Origin: Auriscalpium vulgare
Taxonomy: Eukaryota; Basidiomycota; Agaricomycetes; Russulales; Auriscalpiaceae
Assembly: GCA_019915015.1 (NCBI GenBank)
Contig: JAHBBC010000007.1
Span: 496,001-560,000, forward strand
DNA length: 64,000 nucleotides
Direction: 5' to 3'
The position numbers were made by a program, and so were the translations under genes. The notes under the pieces were generated by a model. The model worked only from the letters and a program-made list of their open reading frames with translations. It had not been told where the DNA came from and made no database searches. Shown in pieces: positions 11,860 through 23,334 of the stretch (positions within the stretch are counted from its first letter, which is position 1; each line of letters opens with the position of its first letter).

Positions 11860-13930
11860 CGACGGACCCTGACGGACCGCCGACTCCGTGTCCACACCCG
11901 TCCGTGTCGTCCATCGTTCCGTCCGCAAGGCAATGTCAGCGCCTTTCAGTCTTCACCCCTAGATGTACTCAGTCGCTCTGCGCCATCCCGACCAGGGCCG
12001 CGACTCAGAATTCTAACTCGATCGATGTCTCTGGGTTCGGCGAGCAGTACGCGAATCGTGTTGCCAACCTGAAGGTACGGACTCTACTGTGACTCGGCTG
12101 GCCAACGGGGCGCTGACTGGAAACGCGCAGTTGTTTCTGGAGGCAATCCGCAAGGATATCTCCTCGTCGACCACGTTCGCCTTGGAGACTGTCGACGGTG
12201 GATCCAACCAGCAGAGAAAGAGCAAGGCTGGCATCGAGGCGGTCAGTTCTTCGTCTTTTCCTGAACACACGGCGAGTTTCTGACAGAGCAGGACCTCGAC
12301 GTTCAGCATACCGTTGGCGTCGCGACCGGTGTGCCCACTGTATTCATCTCCGTTGGCCAAAACTTCCACGATGGCGAAGGACCCCGGACAATTGGCTTTG
12401 AGGCCGGATCCAGCGACCGAAAATTGGGTCGTTTTTTGTCCGGACTTTTCGTCCTCCTGAGATCAAATTTTGTCCGGACTGTACCCGGCCTCCGTCGGCG
12501 CCTGGGACATTTGTCCGGATTTTGGGTCCGGCCTCACAGAAGGCGGATTTTTTGTCTCTGGCCTATCCAGAGGCATACCGCGTCTACAGCTTTGTAGTTT
12601 CATAAAATCGGACAAGAATGTATCAGGACAGGTGGAAGTCACGCCCTTGCTCCACTGCCTCATCATCCGTATAGCGGCCGCGAGTCGCCAGCGTCGTGCA
12701 CCTCCCAGCGTGCGCGGGACAACAGCAACGCGGGCGATGAGACGCGCGGGCGACGACAGTGACAACGGTGAGCATGCGTGGGAGGGCGACGACGTACGTG
12801 CGCCGTGCGAGCCCTTACGAGCTCACCTAAACTGACCAGTGACCTCCCGGCCGGCGCCGCTGGAGTCTGGCGTACAGTAAAAGGCATCATACTGTCCGAG
12901 ACATGCTCTCCTCTGTTCCGGGGCAAGTTCACGGCCTCTGAGGCGCGTTTCGAGTGCATCGATACAGTCAAATGTCCGGATGAATGACATGGCCTATCGA
13001 AAGTTCATACACGTATGTCTGGACTACGCACACGGCCTCCTCCGCCAGAGGGCCGAATATGTCGGGACTTTGGCCCGGCCTCCAGGCCATTTGGACCATT
13101 TTTTGTCCGGACTCTGATCCGGCCTCAAAGCCAATTGTCCGGGGTCCTGATGGCGACCTCCAGGGCTTTCTGGACCTTGTCAACTACCTCCCCGACAAAG
13201 ACGCTCCTAAGCAAGTCATTAATATTACCACCAGCTGCGGCGCGGACTGGCCGAGTAAGTACTCACCCTCTCCGGATGCGCTCACGGCGCTTATCATTCG
13301 ACAGCTCCCTAATATGCAACGCCTGTGCGCAGCTCGGTGCCCGCGGCACTACCGTCCTCTTCGCATCAAGTGACGGTGGTGTCTCTGGCAGCCAGTCTAA
13401 GAGCTGCACGAAGTTCGTCCCGACCTTTCCCTCGGGCTGCCTTTTGTACGTGCTCTCCGCTTTTCCCGCCGCAGTTTTCACTCACCCGCCTTCCAGCATG
13501 ACCTTCGTCGGCGCGACCGCGGGAACTTTCGAGACGGCCACGGACTTCTCCGCCGGTGGTTTCTCCAACATTTTCGGCACACCGGACTACCAGATGAAAG
13601 CCAAGGCCGCGTACCTCAAGATTCTCGGCTCGACTCGCGGCGGAAAGTACAACTCAAGCGGCCGCGGGTAACCCGACGTCGCAGAATGTCAGCATTGTCA
13701 ACCAGGGCAACTCGACCTCGGTGGGCGGCACCAGCTGCTCCAGCCCCATCTTCGCCCGCGTCGTCGGCCTCCTCAACGACCGCCTCATCGCGGCCGGCAA
13801 GCCGCCCCTCAGGTTCCTCAATCCCTTCCTGTACTCGGCCGCCGGCGTTGTTGCCCTCAAAGACATCAAGTCTGGCAGCAACCCGGGCTGCAACACCAGC
13901 GACTTCCCTGCGGCCACGGCCTGGACATAT
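11860..13930 (+). pseudogene. Degenerate sedolisin (S53 peptidase) copy, truncated and interrupted
   Basis: The sequence aligns exon by exon with the intact sedolisin gene at 44835-47199. It covers the stretch around NASA...STFTP, the GVPTVFISVG segment and the catalytic-Ser region (GGTSCSSPIFARVVGLLNDR). The signal peptide and most of the prodomain are missing at the left. The end is lost just after the SDFPAATAW stretch, so the C-terminal anchor is absent. A TAC-to-TAA change creates an in-frame stop at 13669-13671, where the intact gene reads GRGYPDV, and a short deletion follows. A 771-bp element sits inside an exon. The copy cannot make active protease. Confidence 0.88.
12378..13148. mobile_element. 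771-bp non-autonomous inverted-repeat transposon (MITE-like)
   Basis: The element starts AGGACCCCGGACAATTGGC and ends with the exact inverse. The terminal inverted repeats are perfect for 33 bp. It is flanked by identical 8-bp copies of GATGGCGA (12370-12377 and 13149-13156). The paralogous sedolisin gene supplies the empty site: CCAGGATGGCAGACTCG near 45990 lies where the pseudogene has the duplicated GATGGCGA. Inside are repeated GTCCGGAC and GGCCTC/GAGGCC motifs but no transposase. An 8-bp duplication fits hAT-like or related superfamilies. The termini do not match those of the hAT element at 53-58 kb, so a different family mobilised it. Confidence 0.88.
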
Positions 13931-14146
13931 GAATTCGTATCATTAGAGAAAAATAATGTGATGATTCTAAACGGCCATAACGATACAAATTGGATTCTAC
14001 GTACATACAAAGACACAATGACGAGAGATGACGATAAAACGAAGCGGGTAACATACGACCACTGAAACGACGTAGTATAGACCGCAGCAATAAAATCAAG
14101 GTAGCGCAAGTTCACAGAAAGAGACTGGCGCGCTGGAAACCGAGCC

Positions 14147-17100
14147 TCACTCGTCTTCGCTCTGCGTCAGATACTCATCATCGCTGACAATCTTCCGCCC
14201 GTTCTTCGTCTTTGACAACGGGCGTGCGTCCTCGTCGTCCATCGGCGTCAGTGCCTCGTCGAGCGCCTCCGGCGCGGACGGCGCGACGGCCTCCGCGCCG
14301 GGCAGCCCGGAGCCCGCGATGACGCGCATATACGTCTGGTCGAACACCCTCTCCATCTCGACCGCGTCAATGTACACCCAGGAACCCTCCTGGTTGTAGA
14401 TGCGCGCGTTGCCGAACATCAGCTTCACGTCGTCGCGGAACGCCTGCACGGTCTTGTACTGATTCGCGTTGATACGCTTCCGCAGGTGCGAGAGCGCGAT
14501 GGGCGAGGAAATGATGCGGTAGTAGTCAGGGTAGTCCTGCGCGTGCGTCGTCAGGCTCAAAACGTGTTGGAGAAGGACGCTATGATACGTACGAGTTTTC
14601 GAGGGAGCTCGCGGAACAGATCGCAGCGCTTGCGACCCGTCTCATCTGCGCAATTCAAAATGGCCTTGTAGCAATCATTGAACGCCTTTTTCATTTTGTC
14701 TTTGACGCCAGTAGGCAGCTCGGCTGTCTGGTACTTCCGGCGTTTCTGCACACACGTCAGCGATGCACCTTAACGTGCGTGGTGATAGGTAACTCACCGA
14801 ATCCCGCTCCTCATCGTCATCATCGTGCACGGAAGGCGTGACTGACATTGACTTTTGCCCGCGTTTCCGCTTTGAATTCGAAGGCTCCGCGTCGTCGGTC
14901 ATCTTTGCCTTGCCTTTCCGCCCGCGCCCACGGCCGCCTTCAGATATTGGCGTCGCAGTGCCGGACTCAAGCTTGCCGACCGTGCGGCGGTTCTTCGCAC
15001 GTGTCTGCTCGGCGAGCAGCTGCAGATCCTCGCCTTCCTCCAGAGCCTGCCAAAAACGTCAAGATGCCGTAGCAGGATACTTGAGGCGAAACAACTGACC
15101 ATCGCCCACTGATCATCGCTGAGGCCGTCGTTGTAGTTGACTGCGTTCCGTCTTCGATGACCACGACCCTCCACCTCGTCAATGTCGTCCTTCAGGTCGA
15201 ACGGCTCATCTGTGCGGTAGATATCAGGCAGCTCTTCGAGCTGGATGAGGCCCGGTGGCGGCTTGCCGCGATTGCCGGCGGCTTTCCACGCGGCTGCGAG
15301 GTCGCGCTCGCGCTGCAAGTCCATCTCCGCGAAGAGCTTCGACTCGGCATCCGAGCGCGAGATCATCTCGTTGATCTCCTCGTCGTTCATATCGCCGGCC
15401 TCCTCATTCTCCTCTTCTTGGTCGGCATCGAGTATAGAGCGCTAGGACAGCGTGGTCAGTCTGTGACGTATTGGAAACTGGGGAAGACACGCGTACCAGG
15501 AACTCTTCCTGTTCCTCTTGCGTGGACTTGTTGTCGAAGCGACCAGCCTGGATGACCTTGTCGTCTATGTCGAGCTTGAACCTCGCACGTGCATACATTG
15601 CCTCCTCCACGCTCTTCTCCGTGATGAAGCGCAGGATGCGCACGGACTTCGTCTGCCCAATACGATGGGCACGATCCTGGGCTTGCAAGTCGGCGTGAGG
15701 ATTCCTGCGCGGAAGAGTCAGCCTGATTATCTATGCTTGCAGCAGGCCTGCGCACATACCAGTCAGAGTCGAAGATGATGACAGTGTCTGCAGTCTGGAG
15801 ATTGAGACCGAGACCGCCGGCACGCGTTGAGAGGATGAACACTCTGATATCCGAGTCCTTGGCGTTGAAGAGCTGAACATGCCCTGCGCGCTCGTCGGTC
15901 TTCGTACCACCATCGAGACGGAGGTACTTCCATCCCATCATCTTGAGGAAGTCCTCCATGATATCCATGACTTTCGTCATCTGGAAGAAGATGAGCACCT
16001 GGCAGACAGAGCGAGCGTCAGCGACCGAGAGGAGATAATTATGAATTTCCGCGTACTCTGTGGTCGGCGGCGAAGAACTTGGGAAGGATGCGCGAGAGCA
16101 ACTCGATCTTGCCAGACGAGCGAATGAGCTTCTCGTCAATCAGGCTCCCGGGGTTGACCTTGTCCTCGACGCTTTCGAACAGGAAAGGATGCTGGCAGAT
16201 CTTCCGAAGCTGCATAAGCTCATTGCTCAAGCCCTTCACACCACCCGTTTTCCTGACAGTCGAAAGCACGTTCAAAATGACATCAAGAGCACATCCCAAC
16301 ACATATACGCACCCTTTAGCATTCGAATCGTCCGCAATCATCTTGTATTTCTTCATCTGCTTGTACAGTTGCGACTGCAGCGCGCTCATCTTCACCTTAA
16401 CGACCTTCTCGACCTTATCGGGCAGCTCCGACTCGACGTCCTTCTTCAAGCGGCGCAGCAGGAACGGCCGAAGCACCTTGTGCAGGCGGCGGATGATGAG
16501 CAACGCCTCTTCTTCATTCAGCTCGATCTTATCAGGTGTGCCCGAGCTGGCAAAGGGTGTGTTGAACCACTCGTCAAACGATTTAACGGAGTTGAAGATC
16601 TTCGGCAGGACGAAATTGAGCAGAGACCACAGCTCAGGCAAGTTGTTCTGCAGCGGGGTACCAGTGAGGATGAGGCGGTAGCGTGAGTGGTAGAATGTCG
16701 TGAGGGTCTGCGAAAGCTTGGATTGTGTATTCTTCATACGATGACCCTCGTCTGCATACATCCGTCAGCAATTGCCCCCTCAATACCGCCCTGCGCTTAC
16801 CGATGATCATGTGCACCCATTTGATCTTGCTGAGGTGTGGCCGATCCTTGATGATGTACTCGTACGTTGTTAGCAGTACCTGGAACTGGTTCACCCTCAG
16901 ATCTCCCTGCAGCGCACGACGTTGCGCGGGATTGCCTTTGTATGCGACCATCCGGACAGCAGGGGCCCACTTGGCGAACTCTCCCGACCAATTCGTCATA
17001 GTAGAGAGTGGCACGATGACCAAGTATGGCCCGCGCTGCTTCTTGGTTTCAATGAGGAACGTGATGAGGGAGATTGTCTGAATTGTCTTGCCGAGACCCT

Positions 17101-19134
17101 ATACAATCGAAGTGATCCGTCAACACATTGATGCACTGCGCACAGTCTGTGGCACTCACCATCTCGTCGGCGAGTATACCATTAAGCCTGTTGTTGTACA
17201 AGCTGACCATCCACTGTAGACCTTTGATCTGGTAATCTTTCAGGGTGCCACCAATCAGTAACGATGGTTGTCGGACGACCTTCTCTTTGATCCTGTGCGC
17301 TACTGCATAGTAGTCGGTCTTGCCCTTATCGTCCTGCGCATCATCAAGAGACCTATGTGCGCCGAAAGTTTCCTCACTCGTGGGGCCATCCTCGAAGTTG
17401 GTGATGTCCGAGTGGTCCATAGGGTGGTCACTCTGCTGGGCCATGACTGCCTGCGCGAGGGAATCAAGGTACGAGTCGGTCTGCTTGAGAAGATGCGTGA
17501 TGCGAGTATCCTTCGCAGTGTCGATGAGCTTCATGTACGCCTCCTCATCATCCGCCTTGAGCGCCTTCAAACGCTCCTTCGAGATACGTTCGATGCGCTT
17601 CTGCTCCTCGCGCTCTGCATGTGCATGGAAACTCTGCACGGCCTTGCCAAGGCGAACCGCGCGATCTTGCGCTGCGCGGTTGACTGCGAGTACTTCACGA
17701 CCGTGAGCGCAAATGATGTTAAGTTGCTCGACGTGCTTCTGCTTCGCGCGACGCTCGCGATCCACGCGCTGCTTGCGCTCGAGCTGCTCGGTCGTGTGTG
17801 CGTCGCGCAGAGTCGGCTTGCGGGTGCGTCGGAAGTCGGAGCGGTTGAGGGGGAGCAGAGAGCCGTGCGTCAGACGTTCGGCGACGATGGCCCGCATGGC
17901 GCGCTGCTTGTCGAGGACGCGAAGGGATTTGAGCTCAATCAAGGCACGGAGCTTGCCATGGGCAGTGGTAGGCGGATGGACATATTCGAGGTTCAGGGCC
18001 TTGTACGGAAGACCGGACGCGTCGTTCTCCTTGCCTTTGACATCCTCTTGAAAGTCATCAACGATGGGCTCCAAGTTGCCTTCGCCCATAGTAGCTGGCA
18101 TGGCCTCAAGCTCATTGATACGCTGCTGGATACGAGCCTCAACGAAGCGTTGCCGCTCAGCAAGGAGCTGATGAGGGTCCAGTCCCGAAGGCATGATGGA
18201 TGGGATGAGGAGGCGCTGCAGGCGGGAGGCGAATACGTCGGGGGTGGTGCCGTCGATGCGCTTGAGGTGGGTGTAGGGGTGCACGTACGCGTTGTATGGG
18301 TAGATGGGAGAGTTCTTGTCCTCGTCCACTATGAGGGCCTTGGTTGCATCATCCAGCGGCACCGGATCTTCGACCTTGACGGTCGGTTCCTCTGGGGCCA
18401 CCGGCGCCTCTATTGGAACAGAGGGCGAAACGGGTACATCGCCAGGACCCTTCTGAACTTTGATGGCGTTCTCCACCACCTTCGTATTCGTCGGCTGGCC
18501 AGTGAGAAGCCTGTCGAGGTCGGGGATGACCTGATTTGGTTGGCGGATAACTTGCGCAAGGTCGTCAGACAGCGGTGCTCCCCTCGAGAGGGTCTTGAAG
18601 GCATGGATTTGCGCACGCAGGGTGTTGATCTGGTCGGGAGTGAATGGGATGGGTGTTGTGGGAGGGTTGGGATACGACTGCGTAGGCACCGGACCGGACA
18701 CGATGGACGACTGTGCCGGAGGTGCAGGCGTGCCGTTCATGATAGTGGCTTGTTGAGCTATGGGTGGGTGACCATTGACGGCAGGTATTTGGTCTGGAGA
18801 AGGGCCGCCTTGGGCAGGACGCGACGGAGGGGAACCTGTGACCCAGGTATTGAGACGAATGGGATGCATTCTGGATGGGATACGCACCATGAGGCTGCTG
18901 GATACTACGGATAAAGCGTAGTATATCATTCAACTCTGTGGATGTCTCCGGGGTGTGGCCTTGATGCCGCAGGTGGTTGGCGCGCTAGTGACCAAAGAGT
19001 GAGCCGGTGCAAAGGAACGGAAAGAAAGCGGGACGCACCGCGACCAAGCCCTGAATGCGCTCTTTTGATAGGTTTTGCGGGAGACGTTGTTGAGGGTGAG
19101 AAGCGAGGCCGGGGGCGGCCAAGTGGGCCGACAT
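14147..19134 (-). CDS. SWI/SNF or RSC catalytic ATPase (Snf2/Sth1 type)
   Basis: This is the nucleosome-remodelling motor of SWI/SNF or RSC. The start is placed at 19134 ([10 protein letters not shown]), because the spliced N-terminus then reads [31 protein letters not shown] and continues in frame. A QLQ-like segment ([20 protein letters not shown]) is near 18620. A basic helical HSA region lies at about 17550-17950. The helicase N-lobe has GILADEMGLGKT split by an intron near 17160, and DEGH near 16760. The C-lobe lies at about 15450-16100. A SnAC-like acidic stretch is at about 15150-15450. A bromodomain ([25 protein letters not shown]) sits at about 14330-14560. Whether it is the SNF2 or STH1 paralogue cannot be decided here. 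Confidence 0.93.
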
Positions 19135-19380
19135 GGAGGGAGGCGTGACCAAAGGAGGACGGAAGGCAGTCGCGAAGTCGCGTCGAAGGCGCGCCGACGA
19201 TATCTCGAGTCGTGCTTGAGCCGCCTGCGTGTGCCGGAACGTCCGTGGCGACAACAAACGAGTAACCCACCCCCGTGCGAACTCTTTCGCTCTCCGACAC
19301 TCCGACCGGCATCACGTGCAGGGGCGCGTGTCATTCCACCGCGTCGCGCCGCACTCTTGCCAGACGCCACCACCACCGCC
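19135..19380. promoter_or_regulatory. Short bidirectional promoter between the Snf2-type ATPase gene and KU80
   Basis: Only 246 bp separate the start codons of two divergently transcribed nuclear genes, so both core promoters must fit here. The sequence is GC-rich, with CGTCGCG-like runs and short pyrimidine tracts. No TATA box was seen, as is usual for housekeeping genes. Confidence 0.6.
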
Positions 19381-22300
19381 ATGCCTCCCGAGCGCGCCGG
19401 CGTACGTTCTCTCTCTCTCCGCCGACTGCCGCTCATTGTTATCTCCAGTACACCGTGTCCATGTTTCTCGTCGACGTCTCCCCCTCCATGGGCGCCACGA
19501 GGACCGTCGAGCTGCCGGACGGCCCAGACGGCGACATGCGCTCCGTCGACATGACTCATTTGGAGTGGGCCCTGCAGTTTGTAATGCTCAAGATACAGGA
19601 AATGGCACGCTTCTGCCCCCAGTGCTCGGTGTGCATCGTCGTGACAACCCCACCAGATCTTCAACGGCAGGAAGACAGACCAATGCGGCGTCATTCTCTT
19701 TGGAACAGACGGTGAGGGTGCTCGCCACAGGCGCAAAGAATGCAAATAGACTGCTTCATCAGACACAGACAACACCATCAACGACAAAGACGGTGGTTAC
19801 GAGCACGTCTCTGAGTTCATCCCTATCGGGCAACCGAACGCCGGCACTCTCGCCAAGCTCGCCAGTCTTCAGCCCTCAGAAACAATCGGCGACCGTAAAT
19901 TACTCCCGGCTGTATTTTGTGACTTGGTATTCATGTTCTCCGTTAGCCATCGATGCTCTCATTGTCGGAATTGAAACCCAGGACAAGTACCTGGGAAGCA
20001 AGAAGTCATGGACGCGAAAAATGGTCCTTTTGACGGATGGTGAAAATCCAATGGAAATTGAGGACTGGGAAGCCACTGTCAAGAAGATGGCTGGACTGGA
20101 CGTACAGCTGGCCATAATGTACGCTCGCATGCCCCATCATATGCAGAACACTCACTTTGTCATATAGCGGTGTCGACTTTGATGACGAAGAGTTTGGCTT
20201 TGAGGAGGAGGATAAATCTGACATCAAAGTACGCCTCGTCCGCTCTTCGCGAATGTCAATCTCGAACGTAACGTCGTGCAGCGTGTAAACGAGGAATTCT
20301 ATCAGCAACTCACGTCCGCGCTTGAAGGCTCCGTCCTCGGTACACTGGCCTTTGCCTTACAAGAAGTCACCAAACCCGATGTCAAGCAAACCCGGTCGAC
20401 TCTGATGGGTAATGTCCTTCGCCTCGGCGATCCTGACAACCACCCGTTTGAAGCTCTTAATATCGTGGTCAAAACCAGCAAATGCACCGCTCTCGGTCGT
20501 CCAAAATCATGGAAGCGCTTTGCCAAGAGAGAACTCTCGACCGAAGAGAAGGATGCCATGATTGTCGACGAGGAGGAGGAGAAGAAGGCTGTTTGGGCAC
20601 AGCTCAAGATGCGGACGGAGTATTACGTGAACCATGGTAAGGAAGAAGAAGAAGAAGACAACAAGGACGACGTCGACAAGATGAATGTGGATGATGACGA
20701 TAAAAAGGAGGGCGAGAAAGTCGAGAAGGAGCAGCTGGTGAGAGGTTTCAAGTACGGAAGCAGCTACGCGCCATGTCCGGAAGGGTCGTTTCCGCGACTA
20801 TCGACATTCCAGGGCATCGAGATATGCGGCTTCTTTGACGCAGATGGAGTGTGTTTTTTCTTCCCATCCGAAACGCGTTCTTTCGCTGACGTCTCGGTAG
20901 TTTCGACGAGAGCATGCCATGGGCGAAGTCCAGTACGTTTGGGCAGACCCAGGCAATCCGCAAGAACAGGTCGCGCTCTCATCGCTTGTGCGCGCGATGG
21001 ACAAGCTCAACATGTACGCAATCACGCGGTGGGTCACGAAGAACGGATCGGATCCCAAGATGGGCGTGCTCGCGCCGTGTCGCTTCGAGAAAGTGGACTG
21101 CTTCCTATGGGTGCAGGTGCGTGAATACCCTTCAACATTGCCACACGCCGACACTGATTGCAGATGGTGATTGTGTAGATGCCATTTGCTGACGACGTGC
21201 GGAAGTATACATTCCCGCCTCTCGAGCATCTTGTCAACAAAAAAAGCGAAAACGTCACGAAACATCCGTACATCCCGACTGACGAGCAGCTCGAAGCGAT
21301 GGAGAACTTCGTCGACGCAATGGACCTGATGGACGCAGGTGATAAGGATGAAGAAGGGTGGGTGTGGTCCAAACCCAGCTTGCATATCCCTTGACTATCT
21401 CCTGCAGAAACCGTGGCGCGTGGTTCGACTCCCGTCTAGCGTACAACCCTGCCATCCACCGCGTGAAGCAAGCGCTCTTCCACAGCGCGGTGGTCCAGAA
21501 CCTCTCCACGAACCCCGTGCCACCGCCGCATCCTGAGCTCACGAAGTACTTCAACCCGCCCAAACGTGTCCTCAAACGCGCGCGCGAGGCGATCGAAGAA
21601 TGCAAATCAGCTTTCAACGTGAAAGAAGGTTCGTATCCTCAACCTCCGTTTCATCCCTAGTCGAAATATTGAACCCGCCCTTCTGCAGTCCCCAAGAAAG
21701 TCGCACGAGCGCGGAAAGACGGGCACGTGCACGCGCACGACGAGGACGACGAGCCGCTCCTGCTCGACCGCGTCGGCCCGCCCTCCAAATTGCAAGCGCA
21801 CGCCTCGTCCCCGCAGCGCAAGCCCGCCTCGCCGTCCTCTTCGCGCGTGAAACAGACCCACCCCGGTAAGAACGACAACAACAGCGAGACCGAGCCTGAG
21901 TCGGACGAGGAGGGCGCGCTCCTGCTTGATCGAAAGGCGGACACGGGCAAGGACGCACATCCGAATAATGTGCCGCTCACGCCTTCGCCGGAGCCTGACA
22001 TCGACCCTGGTCGTGCGCCAGGGCGAATTGTGGGCACGACGGATCCGCTGGGAGACTTCGAGAAGAACGTTGCGCGCGGCGACGTCGTGAGCAAGGCGGT
22101 GGAGGACCTCGGGTGGGCGGTGAAGGAAGTCGTGCTGCGCCCGTTCACGTCGCGGCGCTACGAGGAGATGCTGAAGTGCCTGCGCACGCTGCGGCAGACG
22201 TGCCTCGAGGAAGACGAGATTGACGCGTGGAATAGGTGCGTGAGCTGTCGCCAGCTTGGACGAAGATAAGACACTGACTTTGTTCCGCGCGCAGCTTTTT

Positions 22301-22523
22301 GCAGGAGCTGAAGGACGCGTGCCTGGATGACCCTGGCAATTCGGCGTTCTGGAAACAGATCCAGAGTGAAGGGCGGGGGATGGGCCTCATTGCGAAGACA
22401 GAGGCAAAGGAGCACGGGGGGAAGTCTGCTATCACAGATGCCGCTGCTGCCAAGGTTCGTGGTACGCTCTTCTGTCGACGGGGAGGGACCTGACGAGCGC
22501 GATTCCAGTTCTTGGATGTTTAG
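19381..22523 (+). CDS. KU80: Ku80 subunit of the Ku heterodimer (NHEJ)
   Basis: Ku80 pairs with Ku70 to cap double-strand breaks for non-homologous end joining and to protect telomeres. The N-terminal vWA-like domain contains TVSMFLVDVSPSMG and GRKTDQCGVILFGT. The Ku core includes KSWTRKMVLLTDGENPME, RSTLMGNVLRLGD and FQGIEICGFFDAD. After the core comes a charged linker (21710-22000), then a helical C-terminal module (DFEKNVARGDVVSKAV, EDEIDAWNSFLQELKDAC, NSAFWKQIQSEGRGMGL). That module resembles the Ku_PK_bind fold that recruits DNA-PKcs in animals. The last exon adds FLDV and a stop at 22523. One intron (19605-19656) appears to use a GC donor. An acidic insertion (EEEEEDNKDDVDK) is specific to this protein or lineage. 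Confidence 0.92.
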
Positions 22524-22862
22524 TTATGTTGGCGGCTGTCGAACTGCGGTCAGACTACATGCAATTCCGCAAATATATATCGAAACTTTCCCTGTCTTGT
22601 GGCCTTCAAAAGGGAAACATCTACAGTCCGTAAGACATAAGCGGGTATAAACATCATAGCTCGAAACTTAGCTAATCGCAATTATAAGAGGCAAAAAACA
22701 TCGGAGGAAGGTATGCTAGGATGACTCTGACCACAGAAAGTGAAAGTACAGTAAGTGGGTTGAGCACGAGCCTCTGCAAATTATGTTCAGCAGTCGACTA
22801 GGACTTGGTGGCAAGAACCAGGCCACGCCCCTCATCAAGAGGGACAGAAGGCACGTCTGGAG
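22524..22862. other. Intergenic region after KU80
   Basis: This is 3' UTR-like, AT-rich sequence between KU80 and two small gene remnants. No ORF, RNA or repeat was recognised. Confidence 0.4.
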
Positions 22863-23041
22863 TCAATCTATGCAAATAGCTACCTCTTGAATGGCCTGCT
22901 CGACCAAATTTGTCAAAGAGTTCCACAGAGCATCGCCGTCCTGTATAAACGTAGTGGCACAGGCACAGTAGGCATAACTGGGATTTTCGTCAATATGATT
23001 GCCCAATGCTTTGCGACATGAAGAGGTTATCGCAAAGCCCA
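22863..23041 (-). pseudogene. Tail fragment of a BTB-family gene
   Basis: Read on the minus strand, this interval gives an open tail ending in a stop at 22863. It reads SSCRKALGNHIDENPSYAY, then CACATTFIQDGDALWNSL and VEQAIQEVA. It aligns with the last 50 or so residues of the two BTB genes just downstream (CAATYAENRDTLWNSVAEH and EAIRKVIS in one). No BTB domain or start remains, so it is a dead fragment of a third family member. Its broken end lies about 20 bp from the MFS fragment that follows. Confidence 0.75.
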
Positions 23042-23062
23042 TGCTTGTTGACAGCGGTAGGG

Positions 23063-23220
23063 CCGAAGGTCCTGGATGCTGAGGCTTCAGCCGAGGTTAA
23101 GAGGACTGAGAGCCAGGGCACTGTGGCCGAGCCTGAACAGAGCGAGGAGAAGAAGGAGATTGCTTAGATTTTCATTGCACACTCAAGACATAGATACAAG
23201 TGGAATATAATTGTGAATCG
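23063..23220 (+). pseudogene. Tail fragment of an MFS transporter gene
   Basis: From 23063 the frame reads PKVLDAEASAEVKRTESQG then TVAEPEQSEEKKEIA and stops at 23165-23167. The MFS gene at 40515-42495 ends PKVADAEAPADVKETESQG, TVAEEQSEEKKEIA. The match continues past the stop into shared 3' UTR sequence (GTGGAATATAATTGT). Only the last ~35 codons are present, so this is a 3' fragment duplicated from that gene or a close relative. About five substitutions and one inserted residue show it is not recent. Confidence 0.82.
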
Positions 23221-23334
23221 GAGTGGAGCATCAGGCACTGAAAGCATCCATCTGCTATGCAGCGATCTGTCACTGCGAAGACTCATCCTCTACCAAGAAC
23301 ACTCAAACGGGACCTATCGAACAAGCACAGGTCG

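Noticed and set aside
12378..13148. Assignment of the 771-bp element to the resident hAT family
   Set aside because: The 8-bp target duplication would fit, but its ends (AGGACCCCGG) share nothing with the TAGNGTTGCGGG ends of the 53-58 kb hAT element.
17268..18914. 548-codon plus-strand open frame
   Set aside because: It lies exactly antisense to the Snf2-type ATPase exon, whose domains are certain. The translated sequence is biased and domain-free, as expected for a shadow of GC-rich coding DNA.
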